Source: JABJPE01 sp036340215 (lineage in GTDB: Bacteria > Pseudomonadota > Gammaproteobacteria > Comchoanobacterales > Comchoanobacteraceae). From it: a stretch of 12,763 bases of DNA. Of the stretch, positions 1 through 6,606 are shown in pieces. The stretch's first letter is position 1; every line of letters begins with the position of its first letter. The stretch lies in the NCBI GenBank assembly GCA_036340215.1, contig JAYYZF010000030.1, positions 1-12,763 on the forward strand. The letters are read 5' to 3'. Below the pieces are notes generated by a model that was given only the letters and a program-made list of their open reading frames with translations, was not told the origin of the DNA and did not search any database. The position numbers were made by a program, and so were the translations under genes.

Positions 1-473
1 AATATTTCGCATGCCCACTTAGAAAGTAAGATTCTACTTAGAATTGTCCAATTACATTTTCCAGGCCTTTCGTATAGTAAAGAAACATCAACTTTTCCTA
101 AGATAAAATATTGTTGTATATGTTTATTTGCTATCATACTTCCGATAGTGCTATCTGATAGAGCATTTTTTAGACTATTAATATCACATGATTTTCTTTT
201 TATACAGTTTTGTAGCCAGGGAAACTGGACTAATTCTATATTAACTTTTTTCGCCTTGAATAATTCTTGTACTTCATCATCCTGCAGTGCCTCAACCTGG
301 AAATTATTTAAATCACGTGCTTCTTTAAATGATAATTTACTTGTTATTATCAAGTCATATATTACATCGTTAGTAATGGAGTTCTTAGAATCATAGTTAA
401 GTATTTTAAATTCATGTTCTGTAATATATTCATTTTTTACATAGAAGTTTAATTTTTTCTCGTTGCTAGTCAT
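1..473 (-). CDS. N-terminal part of an unrecognised protein, possible helical repeats (runs off left edge)
   Basis: On the minus strand an open frame begins with ATG at 473-471 and stays open for 157 codons to the window edge, so the C-terminus is missing. The protein starts MTSNEKKLNFYVKNEY and has no signal peptide or membrane segment. From about residue 38 it shows loosely repeated helical units of about 25-30 residues, for example DLIITSKLSFKEARDL, then ELFKAKKVNIELVQ, then YFILGKVDVSLLYE, each with a Leu/Ile-rich core and a Lys-Val/Leu-x-Leu/Ile step. I do not recognise a family. A TAGACT-17-TATTAT promoter lies just upstream, but no clear ribosome binding site. The in-frame ATG further up reaches a stop after five codons and cannot be the start. 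A cytosolic helical-repeat protein beside Dot/Icm genes could be a secreted effector, but this is inference from context only. Confidence 0.6.
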   Translation of the reverse strand, partial: MTSNEKKLNFYVKNEYITEHEFKILNYDSKNSITNDVIYDLIITSKLSFKEARDLNNFQVEALQDDEVQELFKAKKVNIELVQFPWLQNCIKRKSCDINSLKNALSDSTIGSMIANKHIQQYFILGKVDVSLLYERPGKCNWTILSRILLSKWACEI

Positions 474-501
474 TGTTTATCATAGGTTGTTATGCGCGAA
501 A

Positions 502-530
502 ATAATAACGTAATTAAATTTTCAAGTCTA
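502..530 (-). promoter_or_regulatory. Putative promoter of the left-edge gene
   Basis: Reading the minus strand, TAGACT (530-525) is followed after 17 bases by TATTAT (507-502). These match the sigma-70 consensus at 4 and 5 of 6 positions. Transcription would begin near 495, leaving a leader of about 22 bases before the ATG at 473. In DNA this AT-rich such matches also occur by chance. Confidence 0.4.
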
Positions 531-567
531 TTCTAAATATTATTTTAAAAATAAATAATAATTTTCA

Positions 568-606
568 GTTAAGATTCATTAAAGCATTAAAATTATATAA
601 TTTTAA
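568..606. repeat. AT-rich perfect palindrome with adjacent short direct repeats
   Basis: Positions 587-606 form a perfect 20-base palindrome centred between 596 and 597 (TTAAAATTAT and its mirror). Next to it, ATTAA occurs at 578-582 and 586-590 and a related GTTAA at 568-572, with spacings of 10 and 8 bases. It lies between the end of the icm operon and the promoter of the left-edge gene. It could be an operator, a second weak hairpin behind the operon terminator, or simple AT-rich coincidence. Confidence 0.3.
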
Positions 607-639
607 AAGTGCAAACTAATTACTTACAAGCTAGTTTGC
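607..639 (-). terminator. Probable weak terminator of the icmW-icmX operon
   Basis: Seven bases after the stop of the last operon gene, the minus strand carries GCAAACTA (639-632) and its perfect complement TAGTTTGC (618-611), an 8-bp stem with a 13-base loop. It is followed by ACTTTTAAAATT. Stem and T-run are both modest, so termination may be partial, but placement and orientation fit an intrinsic terminator. Confidence 0.45.
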
Positions 640-645
640 TAATTT

Positions 646-2760
646 TTAATTTGAGCCAGACATATAGTTATGAAGTGCTGTATCCATATTCTTAATAATT
701 TTATACATTGCTGACTTCTTCTCTTCAAGCTCAGTTATTAGACTTGAAGATTTTGTGAACAAGATCTTTTCTTTTAAGTTCTTGTTTATGTGAATCTGCT
801 CTTTAATTTCAGCTAGGAGGAAAATATTAGCTTTAGCTATATCGCTAGCACTAGAATATCTAATTTTCTGTTGCCAAGGGTTAATAGAGTTATTCGGTCC
901 TGGTCTTACTCTCCAGGTTGCTTGCATATTTTCCAGCTCAGCAGTTGAACATTCTTGTCCAGCAGTTAAATTCCAATTTGTGTCAATATTTTGGTATGGG
1001 GTTACAAATTTACAGTCATTAGAGCTTGTAGTACTATTTAGTCCATTTGTGCACTTATGTTCGTATTGTAAGCTATTTAACACTGTAGGAACTTTGATGA
1101 TATCACTTCTATTAGCCAATAAATCTCGTAGATTCTGGAGAGCTAATGATTTCTTTGCAATAAAGTTTTTAACAACAGTATTATAAATTTTTTGATATGC
1201 TGTTATTTGCGGCTCTAATACAACCCTAGTATTAGATATTAAAGGAATATTAGCTCCATAGTTACTAATATTATTTTGATTATTAACAAGACCAAAAGAG
1301 CCACCTTGAGCTAAAATACCACTATCAAATGGAATATTTACTGAAAAAAGTGATGGTGCTTCCACAGATTGTGATAATTTATTTATCATATCACTGCTTA
1401 TGGCATTCATTGTAGCTAATTGATATTGATTTTTTTGGCTACATTGCAAGGATGAGGTTAAATTAGGAACACCAAAACTATCCATTTGTATAAGCTGGCT
1501 GAGGGTAAAACCATTATTCATAAAGTACTTTTGGTCACTGTAGCTTAAATTAGAGTTTTGTTTCTCAGATTCACACTGATCAATCAGACCATTGAATTTA
1601 ATAATATTTATTTCCAATATCTTCTTTTTTAATTCTTTTATATAACCCAACATTGTATTTATTTGCCCTTTAACATCATCAGTGGTAGGGCAGCTACTAC
1701 CTGAGCAAGATGCAATTAAGCAGTTGCTTGGAAAACTCATGCCAACATTAACCCCATACGCAGATAGATCAGTCATTAAAATATTATTAAGCTGAGTGTT
1801 GGCCTCGGAATACAAAACACTATTATTCTGATTATTATTAATAAAATCATTTAGTAATTGCGATACTTGTGTTGCTATAGTTTTTTGTACATAAAAGAGT
1901 TCACAAGCTCCAATAGGAGCACTACAAGCTTGTAAACTATTCTTCATCAGGTTGCTGCTACTATTTGAACCACCCCCAGATGAGCTTGGTAGTGAGCTTG
2001 ATGCAGTAGATGTTGTGGTATTGCTAGAGCTTGATGATGATGAACTTGATGAACTAGGCATAGTATTTTTACAGCCATTAAGAGCAATTTCAGCTGCAGC
2101 AAGATTTATAAATACTTGGGTACTATCTAAGCCACCCGTTGAAGAACTAGAATAAGTGGGGTTTTTATTACAAAGAGAATTTTGTAGTATATCAGAATAA
2201 TTTATTTGGCCAACTAATTCATTACTGTTTTGTGAGGTGCTTGCTTGCACTGAAGCGTTTGAACTGTTTGAAGTACTTGATGCAACAACGCTTGATCCAG
2301 AGGAGGGAAACATTACACTACCGTTAGATGGAGGATTAACAATTATTGGATATAAAACTGAATTAACAATTTTTTGTACTATTTCTTTCCTATTGTAAAC
2401 AATAGGAGTTTCCATCATTGGCACTCCTATTATTGTTTCTGTATTCATTATTCTTTGTGGTTTTTTCATACTTCTAGCCAAGCTTGTTACAGCTTCAGTG
2501 GTTAAAGTAAAGATTTCCTCAGGGCTCGAGTTAAACTTTTTTGTCACAGTATCAGCAATCTGTCCTTCAATCACTCCTGATACTATACCATCACTAATTT
2601 TACTCAAACTCTTATTTGCAACACTTGTTGGGGTAGGATTATACTTGTTTAGATCTAAAGGGTTACAATATTGTTTAGTATTAGAGCTTGAAGCACCAAC
2701 TTCTTCACAACAAAGTATAGTTAAGATCGTTGCCATTAATAATCTTAAAATTTTAGGCAT
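646..2760 (-). CDS. IcmX-like exported serine-rich protein, second tandem copy
   Basis: A 704-residue protein with an N-terminal signal peptide (residues 1-23, MPKILRLLMATILTILC..., probable cleavage after VGA) and no other membrane segment, so it should be periplasmic or secreted. Residues 144-270 are rich in Ser, Asn and Thr and include an 11-serine run at 236-246. Two blocks match the upstream neighbour: IPFDSGI with a Gly/Asn-rich follow-on (476-500), and the C-terminus with an EC-TAELEN-ATWRVRP motif (603-620), a WQ pair (629-630) and LLAEI (648-652). They are therefore paralogues. I call the pair IcmX-like because they follow icmW, as icmX does in Legionella, and are exported and soluble. 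IcmX is required for Dot/Icm function. Legionella IcmX has about 466 residues, so this protein is far longer. A strong AAAGGAG site precedes the ATG. The IcmX name is inference; the paralogy is seen. Confidence 0.65.
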   Translation of the reverse strand: MPKILRLLMATILTILCCEEVGASSSNTKQYCNPLDLNKYNPTPTSVANKSLSKISDGIVSGVIEGQIADTVTKKFNSSPEEIFTLTTEAVTSLARSMKKPQRIMNTETIIGVPMMETPIVYNRKEIVQKIVNSVLYPIIVNPPSNGSVMFPSSGSSVVASSTSNSSNASVQASTSQNSNELVGQINYSDILQNSLCNKNPTYSSSSTGGLDSTQVFINLAAAEIALNGCKNTMPSSSSSSSSSSSNTTTSTASSSLPSSSGGGSNSSSNLMKNSLQACSAPIGACELFYVQKTIATQVSQLLNDFINNNQNNSVLYSEANTQLNNILMTDLSAYGVNVGMSFPSNCLIASCSGSSCPTTDDVKGQINTMLGYIKELKKKILEINIIKFNGLIDQCESEKQNSNLSYSDQKYFMNNGFTLSQLIQMDSFGVPNLTSSLQCSQKNQYQLATMNAISSDMINKLSQSVEAPSLFSVNIPFDSGILAQGGSFGLVNNQNNISNYGANIPLISNTRVVLEPQITAYQKIYNTVVKNFIAKKSLALQNLRDLLANRSDIIKVPTVLNSLQYEHKCTNGLNSTTSSNDCKFVTPYQNIDTNWNLTAGQECSTAELENMQATWRVRPGPNNSINPWQQKIRYSSASDIAKANIFLLAEIKEQIHINKNLKEKILFTKSSSLITELEEKKSAMYKIIKNMDTALHNYMSGSN

Positions 2761-2802
2761 ATTTTTACTCCTTTAGCAGAGAATATAAAGTGTAAAAGCA
2801 GA

Positions 2803-5022
2803 TTAGCTACCACTATTAGCGCCAGAAGGCTGGCTATCACCACCACCTCCAATCATCCAGCTTTTTACAGCTTTTACCATATCACTATGAACAGTTGTCA
2901 AGTTACCTACATTCTTCCCAAGTACTTGGAGTAAGTTTATTGATTCTATTGCCAGCTCTTGTTCTAACTGTTTCTGCTCTTTGTAGAGCTGGTAGCGTAT
3001 TTCAGCTAGTAATAGTGCCTGTTCTTTATTAAGTATGCCAGCGCTTTGCTCTGTATATATGCCTTTTTGCCAGCTATTTGTTTCTACTGTTGCGCCAGAA
3101 GTATCTGTCTGACTAGCTACAGGTTTTAGTCTATAAGTAGCATCAAAGTTTTCAATCTCAGCACTTGTACAAGTTTCTCCAAGAGGTATGTAGCCAGATT
3201 TACTTGGATCACTACTAACAGGATTTAATACATTGCCATAACTATCAATATATTGCGGTATTTGATATATATTTTGTCTTCTAGTCTGAGCATCATTAAG
3301 AATACCTAATGGCACCGACCTGTTAGTTGTATAAGATAAAAATTGATCAGAAAACTGTTCAGATTGTTGATCCAAACTTTGTTTTGAACTAGTTCTATTT
3401 GAACTTATGGTGCTAGAATCAGAACTACTAAAATTATTGGCGTTATTAAGTAGACCAATGCCACCACCAATAGCAGCAATCCCAGAATCAAAGGGTATGC
3501 TTGGTGTAATACCTGAGGGAATACTATCAGTATCAGAGAGTAGATCAACAAAAGTAGAGGCCTCGACAGCTAATCTTTTCTCGTTGAAGCTTTCATCATC
3601 ACTACTAGTAGCTTTTGAGGTGCAGACTGTACTAGATGTAGGAATTCCTATCAAAGAGTTGTGTCCAAGCAAGGTATTTACATCAGCTGTAGCTGTTAGC
3701 ACATAAGCTTGTTGTACGTCTGAGTTATAATTTTGACTAGCTTGTCCTTGTTTTTCAGCTAATGTTTTCATAATTCCGCCAGCAATCTCTTTTTTAATAA
3801 GATTAGCTATAATCTTATTAGCTTCCATTAAAGTTTTGCCAATACTTTGTGCATCTGTTTGTGCTGTTGTAACAGAGGGAGAGGCATAACTGCTAGCATT
3901 AACACCTAAACAAGATGAGTTAGTAGTCTGTAAATTGTACTTATTCTGGAGATTCACAATATTATCGGCGGTGAAAAGAGTCATTAAATCATTGTAAGCC
4001 TTAGGGTCTGTATCTTTTAAGTACTTTTGGGAACTACCTTGGGTTTCGCCAAGCTTGGAAATTTGTCCATTCGTGATGCCATAAACAGCATTTGTCATCA
4101 TACATACAGCTTCTTGTATTGTACATTTGACGTTAGTATATGCTGCAGCATTACCATAAGTGGATGCATTCGTATTCGGAGCATTACTCCCTCCACTTGA
4201 ACTAGAGCTACTTGAATTTTGAATAATCAAGCTAGTTACACAGCTTTGTAATTGCTCCATGGTTAACTGATTAATTATAAACCAATTAGCCCATGATTTT
4301 GTTTTTACTATATCGTTAGCATACTGTTGGGAAAGTATGTCATTAATATTTATTTTCGCAGTTTCGACAGAAGTTCCAGATGAAGTATATGTAGTTGCAC
4401 TATCATTTTTTTGACAATTAGATAAGTTTGTGCTTGCAACGTCACTAGTATACTGAGTTTGGCTTGCAAAAACTGTTTGAATACTGGGAGAGTTGGTCAG
4501 ATATGAAGTTATAGAGGTTGTTGTCGGATAGATAATACAGTCAAAAGTATGTTGTACCATATCTGTTAAATTGAATAAAATTGCTGCGTTTGAGCTGTAC
4601 GGGGTGCTTAATGGTACTCCAGTTTGCACTGCAACTGATTTAGCAGAACTAAGCGGATTTCCAACCATTGATCCTGTGGCTACTAATCCATTTGACAGAG
4701 CATTCGACAGGATTGGATAGAGTGTTGAAATAGTACTATCTTCTGTAAAAGTATATAAATCTAAAATAGCATTAGATACCGATTGGCTAATGTCTGGAAT
4801 ATTTTCTACGGTCACAGGTATCGGATCCATACTAGACTTTTCTACACCGTAAGGTCCTGAGGATTTTGTTGCCGAGCTACTACTAGATCTGCCTGAAGTT
4901 GAAGGTAGCCCCATACCCCTATTAAAGAAATTTGTTGAGTTGAATGCAGCGCTTGCATTAGCAACTTCTAGAGTTATAAAAGATGTTGTAATTACCAACA
5001 CTAAACATGACTTAAATTTCAT
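2803..5022 (-). CDS. icmX: IcmX-like exported serine-rich protein, first tandem copy
   Basis: A 739-residue protein with a signal peptide (residues 1-25, MKFKSCLVLVITTSFITLEV..., cleavage near ANASA) and no further membrane segment. Serine-rich stretches lie at 41-55 and 269-279 (seven consecutive serines at 270-276). The conserved blocks shared with the downstream copy are IPFDSGI (509-515), ETCTSAEIENFDATYRLKP (616-634), WQ (651-652) and LLAEIRYQLY (671-680). The last begins a probable coiled-coil stretch to about 695, and a Gly/Ser tail ends the protein. It lies 22 bases after the small cysteine-rich gene and has a GGGAG site 9 bases before its ATG. As the copy nearer icmW it is the better candidate for the ancestral icmX. 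In Legionella IcmX is an exported protein needed for Dot/Icm-dependent intracellular growth. Assignment rests on position, topology and the C-terminal block, not on a database match. Confidence 0.7.
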   Translation of the reverse strand: MKFKSCLVLVITTSFITLEVANASAAFNSTNFFNRGMGLPSTSGRSSSSSATKSSGPYGVEKSSMDPIPVTVENIPDISQSVSNAILDLYTFTEDSTISTLYPILSNALSNGLVATGSMVGNPLSSAKSVAVQTGVPLSTPYSSNAAILFNLTDMVQHTFDCIIYPTTTSITSYLTNSPSIQTVFASQTQYTSDVASTNLSNCQKNDSATTYTSSGTSVETAKININDILSQQYANDIVKTKSWANWFIINQLTMEQLQSCVTSLIIQNSSSSSSSGGSNAPNTNASTYGNAAAYTNVKCTIQEAVCMMTNAVYGITNGQISKLGETQGSSQKYLKDTDPKAYNDLMTLFTADNIVNLQNKYNLQTTNSSCLGVNASSYASPSVTTAQTDAQSIGKTLMEANKIIANLIKKEIAGGIMKTLAEKQGQASQNYNSDVQQAYVLTATADVNTLLGHNSLIGIPTSSTVCTSKATSSDDESFNEKRLAVEASTFVDLLSDTDSIPSGITPSIPFDSGIAAIGGGIGLLNNANNFSSSDSSTISSNRTSSKQSLDQQSEQFSDQFLSYTTNRSVPLGILNDAQTRRQNIYQIPQYIDSYGNVLNPVSSDPSKSGYIPLGETCTSAEIENFDATYRLKPVASQTDTSGATVETNSWQKGIYTEQSAGILNKEQALLLAEIRYQLYKEQKQLEQELAIESINLLQVLGKNVGNLTTVHSDMVKAVKSWMIGGGGDSQPSGANSGS

Positions 5023-5044
5023 AAACGTAGTCTCCCTGCAGAAA

Positions 5045-5476
5045 TTAGTACCAACTCCTCATGATAAAGTTGTTGGGTGGGGCTGTTAGATCTTTTGAAG
5101 TATCAGGCACTTTGTTATCCATTCCTGGGGCTGGCAAAGGTCTATCTGGTATAACTTTGTTTAGGTTGTTTCCTGTTAAACCATTATTTTTGTTTTTTTG
5201 AAGTGGATATGGAGAGTTATCTTCCTTAAGTGTGCCTTGATACTTTTCCTCTAAATTTTTTTTATTCTGTTTCTCTAGGAATTTTTGGCACTTATTTTGC
5301 AATTTAGGTATAGTAGGGCACATAGTAGCATGATAAGAGTTACAGTTTTTATTTTGAGTGCATTGCGCACATTCACTGCTGAGCTGAATGAACTTTTGGC
5401 AGTCATATTCTGATGCGTAGGTAAAGTTAGATAAGGAGAGGTACATTAAGAGAAGTGAAAATATTCTATACTTCAT
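5045..5476 (-). CDS. Small cysteine-rich exported protein inserted between icmW and icmX
   Basis: I choose the ATG at 5476, which lies one base after the icmW stop and 8 bases after a GAGGA site. It gives 143 residues with a clean signal peptide (MKYRIFSLLLMYLSLSNFTYA, cleavage after Ala21). A longer frame from 5527 would overlap icmW and bury the signal sequence behind 17 residues. The mature N-terminal part holds six cysteines (26, 36, 39, 45, 53, 63) within 40 residues, which in the periplasm suggests disulphides. A Lys/Asn/Pro-rich, probably disordered tail follows and ends in MRSWY. I do not recognise a family, and I know of no gene in this place in Legionella. Its tight spacing makes it part of the icmW operon and suggests work with the exported IcmX-like proteins, but no function can be read from the sequence. 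Confidence 0.8.
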   Translation of the reverse strand: MKYRIFSLLLMYLSLSNFTYASEYDCQKFIQLSSECAQCTQNKNCNSYHATMCPTIPKLQNKCQKFLEKQNKKNLEEKYQGTLKEDNSPYPLQKNKNNGLTGNNLNKVIPDRPLPAPGMDNKVPDTSKDLTAPPNNFIMRSWY

Positions 5477-5477
5477 C

Positions 5478-5924
5478 TTAACTATCCTCAATTGCTGCTT
5501 GGATAGTTTGTATCCTTGAAATATCAAAAATCCTGGAAATTAAACGTAATCTCTCAAAAATAACGTTTCTATGTAGGAAAACTTCTGCGGCTTTTGAAGT
5601 TTTAGATAATTCCTCGGCCTTTACTAGGATTTTAGAAGCTGCACCTGGGTTTGCGCTGTCTATTGCTTGTAGTATTCTGAGTAACCTTGTTATTTTTAAA
5701 TAAGCGATTATTTCGATTAAAGCTTGGGGGTCTCTTATCTCAACTTTACCAATCTTTTCTAGAGTTTTACCTAGGTTTGAGATTGACTTTTCAAGCTCTG
5801 AGTTGTTCTCCATATCTAACGTCCAGTCTTCGGAGCATTCCATGAAAGACGTGACTTTGTAGACATTTTTGTCAGAATATTCGGACCAAAATTTCTGACA
5901 AGCTTTATAACTTAGGTCTGGCAT
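5478..5924 (-). CDS. icmW: IcmW, Dot/Icm type IVB secretion adaptor
   Basis: A 148-residue acidic cytosolic protein that matches Legionella IcmW (151 residues) from end to end as I remember that sequence. Matching stretches include the opening MPDLS, FME with nearby WTLD (28-37), LLRILQAIDSANPGAAS (near 81-97), AEE, and FLHRNVIFERLRLISRIF near the C-terminus. IcmW pairs with IcmS, and the complex binds effectors and the C-terminal part of the coupling ATPase DotL, feeding substrates to the Dot/Icm channel. There is no signal peptide or membrane segment, as expected. It is the first gene of the minus-strand operon and is followed directly by the Cys-rich protein and the IcmX-like pair. Its ribosome binding site is weak (GGAA about 11 bases before the ATG). 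icmV and dotA, usual companions in Legionella, are absent from the window. Confidence 0.93.
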   Translation of the reverse strand: MPDLSYKACQKFWSEYSDKNVYKVTSFMECSEDWTLDMENNSELEKSISNLGKTLEKIGKVEIRDPQALIEIIAYLKITRLLRILQAIDSANPGAASKILVKAEELSKTSKAAEVFLHRNVIFERLRLISRIFDISRIQTIQAAIEDS

Positions 5925-5959
5925 TTTTGATTACATTCCATGTGTACTATTCAAGTCAA

Positions 5960-5988
5960 AGTATAAACTTTTTTTTACCACATTTCTA
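5960..5988 (-). promoter_or_regulatory. icmW operon promoter with TATACT -10 element
   Basis: On the minus strand TAGAAA (5988-5983) and TATACT (5965-5960) are separated by 17 bases. The start would fall near 5953, about 29 bases before the icmW ATG. From memory, TATACT has been described as a -10-type regulatory hexamer upstream of Legionella icm genes, which agrees with this position. It should serve all four genes down to position 646, since the gaps between them are 1, 22 and 42 bases. Confidence 0.55.
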
Positions 5989-6038
5989 TCGTTTCTTCTT
6001 TCAATCTCGGAAAAACCAGAAAAATTTTGATTATGTAC

Positions 6039-6044
6039 TATACT
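6039..6044 (+). promoter_or_regulatory. TATACT -10 element for the gene at 6076
   Basis: A TATACT hexamer lies on the plus strand 31 bases before the TTG start of the divergent gene, giving a start of transcription near 6051. No convincing -35 is visible at 16-18 bases upstream. It is the same hexamer as in the facing icmW promoter, 73 bases away. Confidence 0.4.
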
Positions 6045-6075
6045 CAAGGAAATTAGTTTTTTAATGAGGTGAGAG

Positions 6076-6606
6076 TTGAGAGAGTTATTTTTCGGAAGCC
6101 CTGAGTATTTGTGGTTGCGTTTATTACAGGAAGCTCAATTAGATTTAGGGTTAAGTCTAGGTGAAGAAGTTGAAAGTTACGTGCTTTTCACTATTATACA
6201 ATACATTGAAAGAACTAATATTGGTTCTGAAGCATTAGGGGTGGCTTACTTACAAGCCCAGTTATGCTATGCAAATGATCGCCTTCCCCTAAAAAATGTC
6301 GCAGATACTTGTCTCTTGATGTCTGGCTTATATCCATTGAATTCAGTTCGTAGGAAGGTTAGTCCCGATTATTTTGCCAACTTAGGTGTTAGTTCTTACT
6401 TTCAATTATCTGATTTGTCATGGAGGAAAGATACGCCAGAGAGTAGTTACTATGGTGACTTGGCAATTAATTTCTACGATGTAATCAGAGTTTTATTTTA
6501 CATTAGATGTCTTAATACAGAGAATCTTGATGCAAGCAGCTTAGTGGGGAGCTGCAATGGCTCTTATGATCACGTTATTCAGGTTCTACAATCTCAAAAG
6601 ATGTAA
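6076..6606 (+). CDS. Conserved-type gammaproteobacterial protein of unknown function
   Basis: A 176-residue soluble protein beginning at TTG (6076), preceded by GAGGTGAGAG. The only nearby ATG (6064) runs into a stop after two codons, so TTG is the supported start. It looks mostly helical and has no signal peptide or membrane segment. The opening EYLWLRLLQEAQLDLGLSLG, followed by ESYVLFTIIQYIERT and the middle VADTCLLMSGLYPL (about 100-113), resemble a family of roughly 170-190 residues of unknown function that I recall from gammaproteobacteria. I cannot name it with certainty. It is divergent from icmW across 151 bases, its stop lies directly against the ispB stop, and it carries its own TATACT element, so shared regulation with the icm operon is possible. 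Nothing in the sequence shows a secretion role. Confidence 0.8.
   Translation: MRELFFGSPEYLWLRLLQEAQLDLGLSLGEEVESYVLFTIIQYIERTNIGSEALGVAYLQAQLCYANDRLPLKNVADTCLLMSGLYPLNSVRRKVSPDYFANLGVSSYFQLSDLSWRKDTPESSYYGDLAINFYDVIRVLFYIRCLNTENLDASSLVGSCNGSYDHVIQVLQSQKM

Noticed and set aside
11..20. Lipoprotein signal in the second IcmX-like protein (Cys17/Cys18)
   Set aside because: The residues before the cysteines (TIL, ILC) do not fit the lipobox, which needs a small residue at -1; ordinary signal peptide cleavage after Ala23 fits better. The positions given here are residues of that protein.
148..396. 82-codon plus-strand frame
   Set aside because: It lies antisense within the longer minus-strand frame 473-1, which has a promoter and protein-like composition; the plus-strand product shows no family features.
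568..590. PmrA-type tandem TTAAT box before the left-edge gene
   Set aside because: The repeat spacings are 8 and 10 bases, not the 11-base step of a PmrA site, and the flanking bases do not match.
1952..2155. Plus-strand frame with Glu/Asp/Leu-rich product
   Set aside because: It is the mirror of the serine tracts of the IcmX-like gene (TCA/AGC read backwards) and not a real gene.
5477..5527. Upstream ATG at 5527 for the Cys-rich gene
   Set aside because: It would overlap icmW by 50 bases and place 17 residues before the signal peptide; the ATG at 5476 has a proper GAGGA site.
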